Below are positions 40,801-48,184 of a DNA stretch of 48,819 bases, piece after piece. Position 1 is the stretch's first letter. Each line of letters starts with the position of its first letter. The notes beneath the pieces were generated by a model, which saw nothing but the letters and a program-made list of their open reading frames with translations, ran no database searches and was not told the origin of the DNA. The position numbers and the translations under genes were made by a program. The DNA comes from Bacteroidales bacterium (lineage in GTDB: Bacteria > Bacteroidota > Bacteroidia > Bacteroidales > Bacteroidaceae). The stretch is from assembly GCA_015654535.1 (NCBI GenBank), contig JAATGU010000046.1, positions 1-48,819 on the forward strand, in the 5' to 3' direction.

Positions 40801-41829
40801 GAGAGTGACCATTTGTTCAGCCATTGTGGATGATGCACCGTTAATGGCTTCTGACATTTCTTTCTGAGATTGTTTCTGTGCCTCTTTCGCTTCATTTTGT
40901 GCAGTAGTATATTTATCCCATGCATAGATAATACCAGCTATAGCAAGAGACAAACCTAAAGTTAAAGTAGCCATGAGAACCTTTGCAGCGACATTAGATA
41001 TGCCAAGTGCTGCAGCTAAGCGAACAGTTGAAGACGTAAACATATCTTGAGCCTTAGATACGAATACAAGCTGGAAGGCTGAATTCTTATTCAGTGTGGT
41101 AGCAACCTGCTGTAATCCGATAGTTATAGCCATGACCGCCTGAAGTCGTGTTTGTATCTTTGCAAGATCAGCATTTTCGTCGGCAAATAGTCCCATTATA
41201 CCCATGCCGGCAGTTAATGCACCCGTAAGCCCCGTTACTCCAGAAATAGCCCCTTGAAAGTTTGCGTTTGGATTAGCAAGTACTTTCATGGCCTTATTTG
41301 CTCCGGTAAGTTGTCTTTGAAGTAATGCTGCTTTATTCTGCAAATCCTCGTATGCGGCCGAATCACGTCCACCAGCTAAAGCCATTTTGCCCATTTCATC
41401 CTTTAACTGCCTTATCTGATATGTGAGACGTTGAGAAGTCACAGAAGTTTTAGTATGTTGCGCCTCAAGTTCCTCCAAGGCAATCTTATCTTCATTGAGG
41501 ACTCTCTTTGCTGCATTCAATTCCCCTAATGCAAATAGTTTAGCCTTTCCAGGAGCTGCTTTTTCAAAAGTTGTTTGAAGAGACTTTAAATCAAGTTCAG
41601 TCTGTTTAATACCTACTTTTAATTCTGCTATTTTAGTAGAAATCTGTTGAGCTGCCTGTGTTGGACCAGTACTCTTAGAAAAGGCTTCATTCATCTTCTT
41701 ACCTTCGGCGACAGCCGTTCCGGTCATATCCTTAATGATTTTCTTTGCCTCCTCAGAATCTTCTTTCAGCCCTGAATTATCTATCCCGGAAGCGAAAAAC
41801 ATTGCATTGTTTTTATTCTGTATACCCAT
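37870..41829 (-). CDS. Tail tape measure protein (1319 aa)
   Basis: Long, mostly helical protein with Ala/Gln/Lys-rich repeats (about 60-170), hydrophobic segments in two places (MATLTLGLSLAIAGIIYAWD near 290; EAIIAVEKASIILAVISAAM near 890), and a coiled-coil rich C-terminal half. This is the standard make-up of tape measures, which set tail length and form the DNA-injection channel. Its position after the tail chaperones and before Dit confirms it. At about 0.15 nm per residue it would give a tail near 200 nm. Confidence 0.88.
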   Translation of the reverse strand: MGIQNKNNAMFFASGIDNSGLKEDSEEAKKIIKDMTGTAVAEGKKMNEAFSKSTGPTQAAQQISTKIAELKVGIKQTELDLKSLQTTFEKAAPGKAKLFALGELNAAKRVLNEDKIALEELEAQHTKTSVTSQRLTYQIRQLKDEMGKMALAGGRDSAAYEDLQNKAALLQRQLTGANKAMKVLANPNANFQGAISGVTGLTGALTAGMGIMGLFADENADLAKIQTRLQAVMAITIGLQQVATTLNKNSAFQLVFVSKAQDMFTSSTVRLAAALGISNVAAKVLMATLTLGLSLAIAGIIYAWDKYTTAQNEAKEAQKQSQKEMSEAINGASSTMAEQMVTLYKLINRWDSLGDSLNKKKKFVAESKDEFHKLGISVDTVIQAENALVNNTGAVVKALQLRAQAAAYSKIAQDEYEKMARGEITAQHIEASAPEKEDYKKVVSTTKHDGKSTWTNYHEDYDMTDTKNAEANRKKRADKIRIGAKVHLVWGNKQMDSATDLEKEVNKELESSKITPYYGDDGSKAEATAAKRAAAAAEKAAEENAKYQNKLNTINDKQDTETTRTKEDNDIKTLETRISSMKDGSDKTILQMKINHSKEIIELKREREDKLKALVDEEKQKFEANPANKAKIFDSSTVKLSTEQDDDYNKRLKALLEKQGKDYSDYYTEVLNKYKTYEQTRKKILEDSEKDRKTLIKAGASKEQLKELDRNTKDALEAVDKQFGEREDSFKIWMNTIANMGITQLRSALRQAEQALLLYQMKHANSDGSFKEGDNNVAQLRAKIQELQKKMLDVDKKNINGKDAIENWKNLSEVLKDINKDFDDIGNSIGGTTGEVLKGASDIGTFALGMISNITTLSNWSVEATKLAAQGASEAIIAVEKASIILAVISAAMQIAEKIKSILSTSASDEYELEFQKEKIELQQKYNESLVEQIALQKEMFGTDKLNNALNYVKAYYAALNNYQDLYENATFTRVKKTNSWLKIASPLLGSSLQGTDTTVVNARENMQIQTSKGNFWKHSKYQNLEEWVRQNLKNTDGSAAELFKSDGSLDLDVAKSVSGMSELTDETKTYLNQLISAKEKIDEMNESIDSYINDEFGSLSDDLMTSLTDAIANGTDAWTTFGEAGKKVLENLGKELTYSLYFQTYFDTFKKKMQALLKSGTSETDIVTQQRALMAELFASIKSSMSSSTDFLKEWAETSKELNDNWDLYASDSESGVTGKLQDALTEGTANEVLGVINMGTLDIRTIKELLPSHFANYATTMNNVSAILDQTIQISANTLRTANNTDGLVDKLETGLKDVKSELVEIRKNTKEYTGRG

Positions 41830-41867
41830 AATATCCCTTTTTATATAAAATATAAATTGAGAGTACT

Positions 41868-41898
41868 TTTGTATTTACATTGTGAATACATACCTTTG
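41868..41898 (+). promoter_or_regulatory. Promoter for an opposite-strand moron (TTTG-N19-TACCTTTG)
   Basis: TTTG (41868-41871) and TACCTTTG (41891-41898), 19 bp apart, match the Bacteroides consensus well. It points rightward, against the late operon. Transcription would start near 41905, exactly at the border of the inverted repeat 41909-42038. Confidence 0.75.
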
Positions 41899-41908
41899 CA
41901 ACATTCCA

Positions 41909-42038
41909 CGACCAAGGGAAGCAACGACATATTAACTCTATCAAGGATTTGAAAACAGCTATTTGTATTAAAAATAGGCTATCAAATCCCTTTACTACAT
42001 ACTTGTTAGAGTTCTAATATGTTATGTTTCCTTGGTCG
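41909..42038 (+). repeat. 130-nt imperfect inverted repeat forming the leader of the moron transcript
   Basis: The left arm CGACCAAGGGAAGCAACG..., ACATATTA, CTCTA reappears as reverse complement on the right (TAGAG, TAATATGT, TTTCCTTGGTCG). Inner bases (ATTTGA/TCAAAT and AGCTATTT/AAATAGGCT) pair as well. The whole forms one long stem with a small apical loop, 47 bases before the ORF. Possible roles are a stable 5' leader, a site for RNase III, an sRNA or a barrier to late-operon transcription. Confidence 0.75.
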
Positions 42039-42084
42039 GGATAGGGAGGAGATAGCCTTTCTTTTTATCAATTTAATCATTAGT

Positions 42085-42288
42085 ATGATGGCCAAGGAAG
42101 ATGAAAATGCGAATGTTGGTAATGCCGACAAAAGCACGCCAGGCAGCGAAAAAGCCAATGATTTTGAACGAGGATTTAGAAGGGGTAGAATTGAAGGGAT
42201 GATTGCTTACCAAAAGCATCTGATTGAAAACCTTCAGAAAGAAAATGAGAAACTTACTATTAAGCTTAATGAAATGAAGCTACAGTAA
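42085..42288 (+). CDS. Moron: small coiled-coil protein (67 aa) opposite to the late operon
   Basis: Starts at ATG 42085 or 42088 (MMAKEDENANVGNADKSTPG). The acidic N-terminal 25 residues are disordered. The C-terminal 35 residues are an amphipathic coiled coil (FRRGRIEGMIAYQKHLIENL, QKENEKLTIKLNEMK). It is the only rightward gene among about 21 kb of leftward late genes, with its own promoter and structured leader, which fits a gene expressed in the lysogen. A role in host fitness or exclusion is possible; no family is recognised. Confidence 0.65.
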   Translation: MMAKEDENANVGNADKSTPGSEKANDFERGFRRGRIEGMIAYQKHLIENLQKENEKLTIKLNEMKLQ

Positions 42289-42324
42289 AAGACAAACCCC
42301 CGCGTGCTTCACAGCAGACAGGGG
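42286..42324 (-). terminator. Terminator for the late operon opposite the moron end
   Basis: On the minus strand CCCC...TGC-TGTGAA-GCA...GGGGG forms a GC-rich hairpin (42297-42324), followed by TTTGTCTTTT. It lies between the chaperone genes and the tape-measure gene, directly against the stop of the opposite-strand moron. For the moron strand the same hairpin lacks a T run. Confidence 0.55.
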
Positions 42325-42428
42325 ATATTACCAATTCTAAAATCAAATACTATGCAAACACAAATTCAATAGTAATATATAATTGCTTTAATCTTTTTCT
42401 ATACATAAGTGGATTATTCCACTAAAAC

Positions 42429-42501
42429 TGACCCCCTCAAACCATTTCAAATTGACCCCCTAATTATTAAAAAATCATTTAACTCTAAGGGGGTCAATTT
42501 G
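42429..42501. repeat. IS21-like terminal repeats or derived mini-element
   Basis: TGACCCCC occurs at 42429-42436 and 42453-42460, and as inverse GGGGGTCA at 42489-42496. CAAATTGACCCCCT (42448-42461) and AGGGGGTCAATTTG (42488-42501) form a perfect 14-bp inverted repeat. Multiple TGACCCCC-type terminal repeats with TCAATTTG spacing resemble the ends of Bacteroides IS21-family elements, but no istA/istB remains. It could be an excised remnant, a solo end or just a hairpin terminator after the chaperone genes. Confidence 0.4.
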
Positions 42502-42524
42502 TTCTGGCAACAAGGAAGCTATTT

Positions 42525-43306
42525 TTATGGATTTTCCATATCAGTTTTAATCTTCCCTCCTATATCGTAATACTTCTTATATTTGATCGTTTTTGTGGGA
42601 TCATCAAATGATGGTAATTCTACCCACTCAAAGTTTTCTCCACCCTCATCACTACCTTTATGCAGAGCTTTACTCTTTTCTCTTTGAATATAAATATACT
42701 CCTGCAACATAGATTCGATAAGTGCAAAGCTGCTATCAAGGGCCTGCTCATAAGTCAACCCAAGTGATTCATGCACACTTACTAAGAATCTTGCTTCTGA
42801 GAGGCCTGCCAACTGGTTAGGTTCTGGACGGCTATTATCTCCGTCTCCGTCTTTAACGGGCTCACGTTCTGAAGAGTCGTGATAGAGTTGCAAAAAGGGA
42901 AGAAACCTATTCGATAGATTACAGCATTGAGCAGTATTCGCATATCTTCCCAAGTACTGTTATCCATAAGAACCTCCCTGAACCATATGGGCGGATCACT
43001 CTTCTTGTTATGAATACCAAGACAGACAATATCAAGGATTAAATCTGAGTACTTATCCATTATTTCCGGTAGATCATTACTGACCTCGCCTGAGTTATGT
43101 ACCAGTTTACCCAAATCTTCTTTATCTATTTGAAGAAGCAAAGGTCTTATTCTAAACCACGTGCGGACAGTGATAGGACATATCACTATACTATTGCCAG
43201 GATCTTTACCTTCTGGCACTGATTCTTTATTCTCAAATTCAAATTCGATCTTAACCGGCTGTTCGGTTATTGTATCAGCTTCTATTTGTGATAAGTATTT
43301 AATCAT
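42525..43306 (-). CDS. Tail assembly chaperone, frameshifted G-T-like fusion (260 aa)
   Basis: The 174-residue frame 43306-42782 and a second frame ending at 42525 overlap. The heptamer C-CCT-TTT at 42899-42893 lies in the overlap with exact zero-frame phasing. A -1 slip after GFFPF joins the first 138 residues to 122 residues of the second frame (LQLYHDSSEREPVKDGDGD..., then FLVSVHESLGLTYEQALDSS). Such fusions (lambda gpG/gpGT) guide tail-tube assembly on the tape measure, which is the next late gene. The second frame has no good start of its own, supporting frameshift expression. Confidence 0.8.
42782..43306 (-). CDS. Tail assembly chaperone, unshifted G-like product (174 aa)
   Basis: MIKYLSQIEADTITEQPVKI... 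is read without frameshift to the stop at 42782. Size and place (after the tail tube, before the tape measure) fit a G-like tail chaperone. The part beyond residue 138 is only found in this short form. A terminator (43325-43354) separates it from the tail-tube gene, which would lower its expression relative to the tube protein. Confidence 0.75.
   Translation of the reverse strand: MIKYLSQIEADTITEQPVKIEFEFENKESVPEGKDPGNSIVICPITVRTWFRIRPLLLQIDKEDLGKLVHNSGEVSNDLPEIMDKYSDLILDIVCLGIHNKKSDPPIWFREVLMDNSTWEDMRILLNAVIYRIGFFPFCNSITTLQNVSPLKTETEIIAVQNLTSWQASQKQDS
42893..42899 (-). promoter_or_regulatory. Programmed -1 frameshift site CCCTTTT
   Basis: X-XXY-YYZ heptamer C-CCT-TTT in frame with the 43306 start (the CCT codon begins at 42898). 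After slipping, CCC and TTT re-pair and translation continues TTG CAA CTC into the second frame. A and P site re-pairing is perfect except at the wobble of CCC. No strong downstream pseudoknot was identified by eye. Confidence 0.75.
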
Positions 43307-43324
43307 AAATCATGAATTTAAAAT

Positions 43325-43354
43325 AAAAGCCGAAGGAAACCTCCCCCGGCTTTT
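43325..43354 (-). terminator. Terminator after the tail tube gene
   Basis: AAAAGCCG (43325-43332) and CGGCTTTT (43347-43354) form a perfect 8-bp stem around a 14-base loop. On the minus strand it is followed by TTTTATTTTAAA. It would end a share of late transcripts just after the highly expressed tube gene. Confidence 0.8.
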
Positions 43355-43374
43355 CACAACCTAACAAAAAATCA

Positions 43375-43914
43375 CTAATTTGCTGCGATAATTTCACGGG
43401 TGAAAGCTGTTTTTGCCACACCTGCGACTGTTATAGCGGCCTGTTTATAAACACGAATGAGTAACAATTCAGGTTGTTCAGCTCCCGGAGCCTGAGATAA
43501 CTTAGCGGCAACCTTACCATTCACAATAGTATACTGAACTTTTTTACCATTGCGGGCGACAGTATCCAACTGGAAAGAATAATTTATATCCGGTGTGGAT
43601 ATAGCATCTGACCATTTATCCAGAGTTTCATCAAGAACACCACCTTTCATCGCTTTAATGATGTCATTACTTGGTGTAGGTATTGAGAACTCAATATAAT
43701 CAGTTGAATCCTTCACCAGTACTACATAAAAAGGATCTTCTGAACCTTCCAATTCAATTTTCACTTCCTTAGGGTCCTGGAAATTGAAAGCCACACTACT
43801 TTTAGTAGGAAGTGGTAGATCAGTAAAAACGGTTGCAGGAACTCCATCTCCGACGGTACCATAACCAATACGAGAAACGCCCATTGCAATAGGCCTTGCA
43901 TTTGTTGCAGTCAT
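43375..43914 (-). CDS. Major tail tube protein (179 aa)
   Basis: Beta-rich sequence (SSVAFNFQDPKEVKIELEGS, KKVQYTIVNGKVAAKLSQAP, LLLIRVYKQAAITVAGVAKT) with no membrane segments and a size usual for siphovirus tube proteins. It stands between the tail completion gene and the tail chaperones, which is the standard place. The downstream terminator fits a strongly expressed structural gene. Identified by position and composition rather than by a specific motif. Confidence 0.65.
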   Translation of the reverse strand: MTATNARPIAMGVSRIGYGTVGDGVPATVFTDLPLPTKSSVAFNFQDPKEVKIELEGSEDPFYVVLVKDSTDYIEFSIPTPSNDIIKAMKGGVLDETLDKWSDAISTPDINYSFQLDTVARNGKKVQYTIVNGKVAAKLSQAPGAEQPELLLIRVYKQAAITVAGVAKTAFTREIIAAN

Positions 43915-43923
43915 AACTTAATT

Positions 43924-44322
43924 TTATTTATCTGTTTCTAAATCAATTCTTATATTCATACAATCAAATCCATCTTTGGCCGATTCAATGCGTCCTTCCC
44001 AAGCAATATGAGCATAACGATACTGGCCGTTGATGGTTGATATATTTTTTATAGAAGTACGTATTGCACGTACAGCTGTTATCATTATAGCTCTATCTAC
44101 CAGTCCATAGCGGTTAAGTTTGACAAAGACATTTACATTAACTGGAAGGTGATTAGTAAAATCTATTGTTTCATCATCATTAGAAATAAGATTAAGATGA
44201 TTGATTACAATATGATTATTAGTCTCACCTGTAGATGACCGATCCTTGTAGACGGTCAACCCGGTATTGGCGGCATTTACCGCATCATACACAAAGTCTA
44301 TTATGTCAAATTCATCAGCCAT
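43924..44322 (-). CDS. Tail terminator / completion protein (132 aa)
   Basis: Small alpha/beta protein (FDIIDFVYDAVNAANTGLTV, NHLPVNVNVFVKLNRYGLVD, AHIAWEGRIESAKDG) in the slot before the tail tube, where siphoviruses encode the tail terminator (gpU-like). It shares one base with the preceding gene (TAATG). Assigned by gene order. Confidence 0.55.
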   Translation of the reverse strand: MADEFDIIDFVYDAVNAANTGLTVYKDRSSTGETNNHIVINHLNLISNDDETIDFTNHLPVNVNVFVKLNRYGLVDRAIMITAVRAIRTSIKNISTINGQYRYAHIAWEGRIESAKDGFDCMNIRIDLETDK

Positions 44323-44870
44323 TATTTATCTGCTTTTTTAAAAACTTTTTGTATAGCTTTACGCATATATGCTTCTGCCTGGCTGCAAGCTCCGGTTGCA
44401 ACATCATAACCTTTAGCCTCAACGGCAGCCGCATATTGCATTCCGGCAACTCCAATTAAAATAAGGCCGTTAGGATAAGAAAGTGCTACTTCTTTTGCCA
44501 ATTGGTACCCTTTTGAAGATCCAACACTTCCATCACCACTCTTTCCCTTTCCATGAAATTTCACCGTCTTGCCATCTTTTGTCTTGAAATTAACAAGAAC
44601 GGAATTTTCACCATTTCCATGTACTTGCTCAAAGCTACTGGAGGATATTTCCTGCCCATCCCTCAATACGATATACCCGATTGAAGAACGAAGATTCCCG
44701 GTCTGATCTTCATAAGTGTGCAGTTCACGTGCATACTTGACAAATGCTTCACCAGTTGCTTGAAGAAGAACCAATATATTTTCTTCGGCTTCATCCTGAA
44801 AGATGCCAAACCACTGGTCTAGGTCACTATCAGAAAACATTGGCGTTAATCCAGGTTTAGTTGTGCTCAT
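44322..44870 (-). CDS. Neck/tail-component protein, HK97 gp10-like (182 aa)
   Basis: Contains LLQATGEAFVKYARELHTYE followed by DQTGNLRSSIGYIV, which is the family-typical stretch of HK97-gp10-type neck proteins in which a helix precedes a T-G-x-L-R-x-S motif. The C-terminus AVEAKGYDVATGACSQAEAY, then a helix, also fits. It links head connector and tail. Good agreement of motif and position. Confidence 0.72.
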   Translation of the reverse strand: MSTTKPGLTPMFSDSDLDQWFGIFQDEAEENILVLLQATGEAFVKYARELHTYEDQTGNLRSSIGYIVLRDGQEISSSSFEQVHGNGENSVLVNFKTKDGKTVKFHGKGKSGDGSVGSSKGYQLAKEVALSYPNGLILIGVAGMQYAAAVEAKGYDVATGACSQAEAYMRKAIQKVFKKADK

Positions 44871-44871
44871 A

Positions 44872-45183
44872 TCATACGTATATTACTGAATGTGATTGAT
44901 ATTGTTCCCAAGAAATTATATCAACGTCTACCCCTATACTGGCAATAGCCAGATGGATAGCCGTTTTATCAGCTTTAGAATGTGAGTAAAACTCGCCATG
45001 AACCTCTTTCTCATTCCCTAAAGAATTAGCTTTAATGACTACCCGGCTGTTGCTAACAGGGTCATAATGTCCTTTCACTTCGATTTTAGTCGATTCTCCT
45101 CCCTCCGCCCATTCACCATTGACAAGACCGCCACCCGTTCCCGGAATAGTCACTATTGCTATATGTGCGTTACGCTTTACCAT
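44872..45183 (-). CDS. Head-tail adaptor/stopper-like protein (103 aa)
   Basis: Beta-barrel-like sequence (GEWAEGGESTKIEVKGHYDP, then SRVVIKANSLGNEKEVHGEF) of the size of SPP1 gp16/HK97 gp9-type stopper proteins, in the expected place between connector and neck gene. It overlaps the preceding gene by seven bases. Assigned by order and size. Confidence 0.5.
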   Translation of the reverse strand: MVKRNAHIAIVTIPGTGGGLVNGEWAEGGESTKIEVKGHYDPVSNSRVVIKANSLGNEKEVHGEFYSHSKADKTAIHLAIASIGVDVDIISWEQYQSHSVIYV

Positions 45184-45512
45184 GAGCTTGAAGCTTTACC
45201 TCTTAACGGAGCATTAGCATTCATCAAAGAAGTAGCTTTTTCCGGTTCTCCGTTTGACTTATACAACTGAATGGCTGTTTTCCTGAAATAACTTCTAGGA
45301 TAAGTTTTTGACAACTTATTTTCGGTGAAATCAGGAGAGTTATATGCATCCATGTAACAGTCAGCAGCAGCAAGACAGACCTTGTCGTCCTTATCAGCCG
45401 TATAATTAGCATCACCTTCCAAATCCCGGAGAGCTAAAATACGGTTGATAAAGGCATCCTCGGTATCTTCCAACCCTTGAAAACTCAATATTGTTTCCTT
45501 GATTGTGCTCAT
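45177..45512 (-). CDS. Head-tail connector protein, gp6-like (111 aa)
   Basis: Mainly helical (DTEDAFINRILALRDLEGDA, VCLAAADCYMDAYNS), a pattern of the HK97 gp6/phage gp15-type connectors that bind below the portal. It directly follows the capsid gene, with six bases between them. Assigned by order and helical content. Confidence 0.6.
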   Translation of the reverse strand: MSTIKETILSFQGLEDTEDAFINRILALRDLEGDANYTADKDDKVCLAAADCYMDAYNSPDFTENKLSKTYPRSYFRKTAIQLYKSNGEPEKATSLMNANAPLRGKASSSW

Positions 45513-45518
45513 AACCTA

Positions 45519-46634
45519 TCAGGCTGCGTCTGTAGCTTCAGTATTCTCATCTGCTACCCATGCGGTACCATCAGCTTTCATGATATACATAGAGTCCGGA
45601 TCATCAATAACAGGAATAGCATTTGCTTCAGCTTTCGTCCATTCTTTGAATGGTTCCAGCTCTGACCACTTAGAGATAAAGACAAAGTCTTTTTTCAAAG
45701 TGATTGCCTTCTTGTTATAAGCATCGGAACTTTCAGCAGCAATAGGACCATGTTGGATATTTCCAACCTGTAGATCAGACAAGAAACAAACTCTCTTAGA
45801 TTCCCAAGGATTAACCGTTGTACGATTATGACCAGCATCTTCAATACGGACAGATGGACTAACTGTGACAATAGTCACTGGTTTTTCCTGAGCTGCTAAG
45901 TAATTGTTGATAACTTCCTTAGTTACGACTACCTTAGTCGTTGTATTGATCCATGCCTTAACCTTGGCAATTGTAGAAACTTGCTTTTTAAGCAAACTAA
46001 AATCAGAAGTGCGCATTACAACGTAAGAGATAGATGTTCCGTCTTCATCAGCAGCGGTTACAACATCCTCTATATCCTGTAGTCCGTCAGCATTCGCCGT
46101 ATCGGCCCAGTCTTTAGAAGAAACTTTCTGATTTGATGCAGGCATACCGCAACCAACGAATTCCTCGGTAACAATACCATTATTGTTGGTAGAGTTCAGG
46201 ATAAATCCAGCCTTAGACATTAATTGCATACACCACCATTCAAAACGGCCACGTACACCATTGTACACGAAATCCTGGTCTGCAAAGGCAAGATCAAGTA
46301 TTGCCTGAAGATTGGCATCACCATTAACATCCCGGCTTAATTGTTGGTACTCGTTCCAGTCACTTTCATTCATGCCTCGTTTAATTGAGGTTTTAGGGAT
46401 ATCACCGGACATCTTACCTACTATTTCGCGTTTCTTCTGATTTGCAGAAGAATCATAGGACACAACATCTGCAATTACAGGAGCGCCCTTCTCTCCTGTC
46501 AGAGTTTCCCATTTAAGGGACGTTTTTTGAACAATACCAAAGAAGTTAGGGAAGTATACCGGCTTAACCTTTTTAGTGTTAAGGCGAGCGCCCATATTCT
46601 TACGGTTTACTTGCTTGATTAATGATCTTTCCAT
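45519..46634 (-). CDS. Major capsid protein (371 aa)
   Basis: Length and place (after scaffold and decoration genes, before connectors) fit a major capsid protein. Internal features fit capsid protein E-type families: an N-terminal VYFPNFFGIVQKTSLKWETL segment, the KREIVGKMSGDIPKTSIKRG region, and a C-terminal PIAAESSDAYNKKAITLKKD segment seen in E-type capsid proteins as the P-domain end. No protease gene is visible in the window. Family-level call (capsid E versus general HK97 fold) is not certain. Confidence 0.75.
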   Translation of the reverse strand: MERSLIKQVNRKNMGARLNTKKVKPVYFPNFFGIVQKTSLKWETLTGEKGAPVIADVVSYDSSANQKKREIVGKMSGDIPKTSIKRGMNESDWNEYQQLSRDVNGDANLQAILDLAFADQDFVYNGVRGRFEWWCMQLMSKAGFILNSTNNNGIVTEEFVGCGMPASNQKVSSKDWADTANADGLQDIEDVVTAADEDGTSISYVVMRTSDFSLLKKQVSTIAKVKAWINTTTKVVVTKEVINNYLAAQEKPVTIVTVSPSVRIEDAGHNRTTVNPWESKRVCFLSDLQVGNIQHGPIAAESSDAYNKKAITLKKDFVFISKWSELEPFKEWTKAEANAIPVIDDPDSMYIMKADGTAWVADENTEATDAA

Positions 46635-46654
46635 GTATTTATTATTTTAATGGA

Positions 46655-47239
46655 TTACACAAAACGAATAAAATTCAATAAAGCTTTAATAGCTTTGTCA
46701 ATAGGATACGGCATAACCGATTCACGAACAGTACCACGGACAAGAAGACCGGACTGTTGATTGGCAACAGTAGTATCTACTTTATTCATTGTAATTACTT
46801 CTGGAACATACTTGAATGCAGCAGCACCTACAGCAGCTTTAGCAGAAGCCAATACAACAACGTCACCAACAGCACCTGCACCAATAGTAGCAGCAACGGT
46901 GATTGTATCGTAATCAGCATTAGTCTTATCAATCACAGTGATAAGATCAGCAGCTCCGGCCAAGTCTGCACCAATAGTGACAGCTTCACCAACTTTAAAC
47001 AAATGACCTTTTTCTACTTGAATAGTAGTAGCGGTGGCACCAACAGTCGCATGTACTTTTGCCGTTTTTACAACATGATAAAGACCGTTAGAATCTTTAC
47101 CTACAATAACTAGCGGAGGCAGTTCGTCAATGATTCCTTTAGTCTCTGCACGTGCAATGGTTCCGCCCCCCTGTATGTCCTCAATGATTTTCTCAATCCC
47201 CGGGGCATACTGAAATTCTGATTCTTTTTTTCTAAACAT
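46655..47239 (-). CDS. Capsid decoration / head fibre-like protein (194 aa)
   Basis: The centre is an Ala/Thr/Val/Gly-rich beta domain (VHATVGATATTIQVEKGHLF..., LITVIDKTNADYDTITVAAT) typical of phage head-decoration or fibre proteins. A folded C-terminus (GLLVRGTVRESVMPYPIDKA) could anchor it to the capsid. It lies between scaffold and capsid genes. Similar beta sequence occurs in the tail protein at 32795-34081. Confidence 0.6.
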   Translation of the reverse strand: MFRKKESEFQYAPGIEKIIEDIQGGGTIARAETKGIIDELPPLVIVGKDSNGLYHVVKTAKVHATVGATATTIQVEKGHLFKVGEAVTIGADLAGAADLITVIDKTNADYDTITVAATIGAGAVGDVVVLASAKAAVGAAAFKYVPEVITMNKVDTTVANQQSGLLVRGTVRESVMPYPIDKAIKALLNFIRFV

Positions 47240-47258
47240 AACCTTTAAATATTAATAG

Positions 47259-47921
47259 TTATTTACTTAGTCCAAGGTCTACGGTTCCGTTCTCCTTTGC
47301 CGCTCCTTCTCCATCCATTATTTTAGCCCACTCTTCCTCGGTACGATCTTTAGGTGTACCGTCTGCGTTTGGTTTATAAGTGCCTTTCTCAACTTCACCG
47401 TTGATAATTGACTGTTGAATCTCTGTGTATTCAGTTTGCAAATTCTTGATCTGATCAGCAACAGGAGTTTCAGAGTTCACATCCAAGCGATTGAACCATT
47501 TTTCAGGAAGTTTGGAAGCAGCGAACAATTCCTTTGCAGAACCTTGTTTCTGAGTAGTAGTAACAGTGCCTACAACAGTCTGAACCGATTTCGTAAGCTC
47601 TGCAATCTGATCTTGTAAGGCCTTAATTTCAGGAGAAGAAGTTGCAGAAGGTACAAGATCAGCAGGTTTTGAACTATCAATCAGTTTGCCGTCTTTAATA
47701 CCGTATTTCTTTTCATATTCTACAATAGCGGCCTTTTCAGTAGCTGTTTTAGCAGCCTCAGCAGATTCAATATCAGAAAGAAGATTGTCTTTAAAGAGGC
47801 TAACAAAATTGCTGATGCCTTCTTCTTTTTCGATATTGAAGATTTTCTGGATCTTCTCTGCATGTTTTTCGGGTACGCCCTTTGCGCGACATTCCGCTCT
47901 AAGTAATTCGATAATAGTCAT
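47259..47921 (-). CDS. Scaffolding-like protein (220 aa)
   Basis: Mostly charged and helical, with a coiled-coil segment (PEIKALQDQIAELTKSVQTV) and polar low-complexity ends (NADGTPKDRTEEEWAKIMDG), as in phage scaffolding proteins that guide capsid assembly and leave the head. It precedes decoration and capsid genes, the usual order. AAAGGAAAAAGCTT precedes the ATG. A terminator lies just upstream, so it probably starts a well-expressed head transcript. Confidence 0.65.
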   Translation of the reverse strand: MTIIELLRAECRAKGVPEKHAEKIQKIFNIEKEEGISNFVSLFKDNLLSDIESAEAAKTATEKAAIVEYEKKYGIKDGKLIDSSKPADLVPSATSSPEIKALQDQIAELTKSVQTVVGTVTTTQKQGSAKELFAASKLPEKWFNRLDVNSETPVADQIKNLQTEYTEIQQSIINGEVEKGTYKPNADGTPKDRTEEEWAKIMDGEGAAKENGTVDLGLSK

Positions 47922-47965
47922 AAGCTTTTTCCTTTAAAATATAAACTGCATTTAACTTTTACCCA

Positions 47966-47994
47966 ACAAAAAAAGCAGCCTGTTACAGCTGCTC
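47966..47994 (-). terminator. Terminator between the small head-region gene and the scaffold gene
   Basis: AGCAGC...GCTGCT stem (47974-47994) with loop CTGTTACA, followed on the minus strand by seven T. A good intrinsic terminator in the middle of the late genes. Confidence 0.85.
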
Positions 47995-47998
47995 TCTT

Positions 47999-48130
47999 TC
48001 ATCTTGTAAGGTCTGTTATCCATTGCCTTGCTTCATACAATAATTGCTCCCAACTAATACCATCTTCCGGCTCATATCCGGTGGCAAAAGCGGCATTTAA
48101 TAAATCCTCATATTGCATAACTTTATTCAT
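47999..48130 (-). CDS. Small late protein (43 aa), unknown
   Basis: ATG frame MNKVMQYEDLLNAAFATGYE and 23 more residues, with two tryptophans and an acidic helix. Its stop lies 5 bases before the terminator at 47966-47994, and it follows the head morphogenesis gene by 54 bases. The clean gene-terminator arrangement supports coding. Unknown role. Confidence 0.6.
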   Translation of the reverse strand: MNKVMQYEDLLNAAFATGYEPEDGISWEQLLYEARQWITDLTR

Positions 48131-48184
48131 TTTTGGTTATGCAATATTGGGGAGATAAGGTTAGTTATCCAAGACTTTAAGGGC

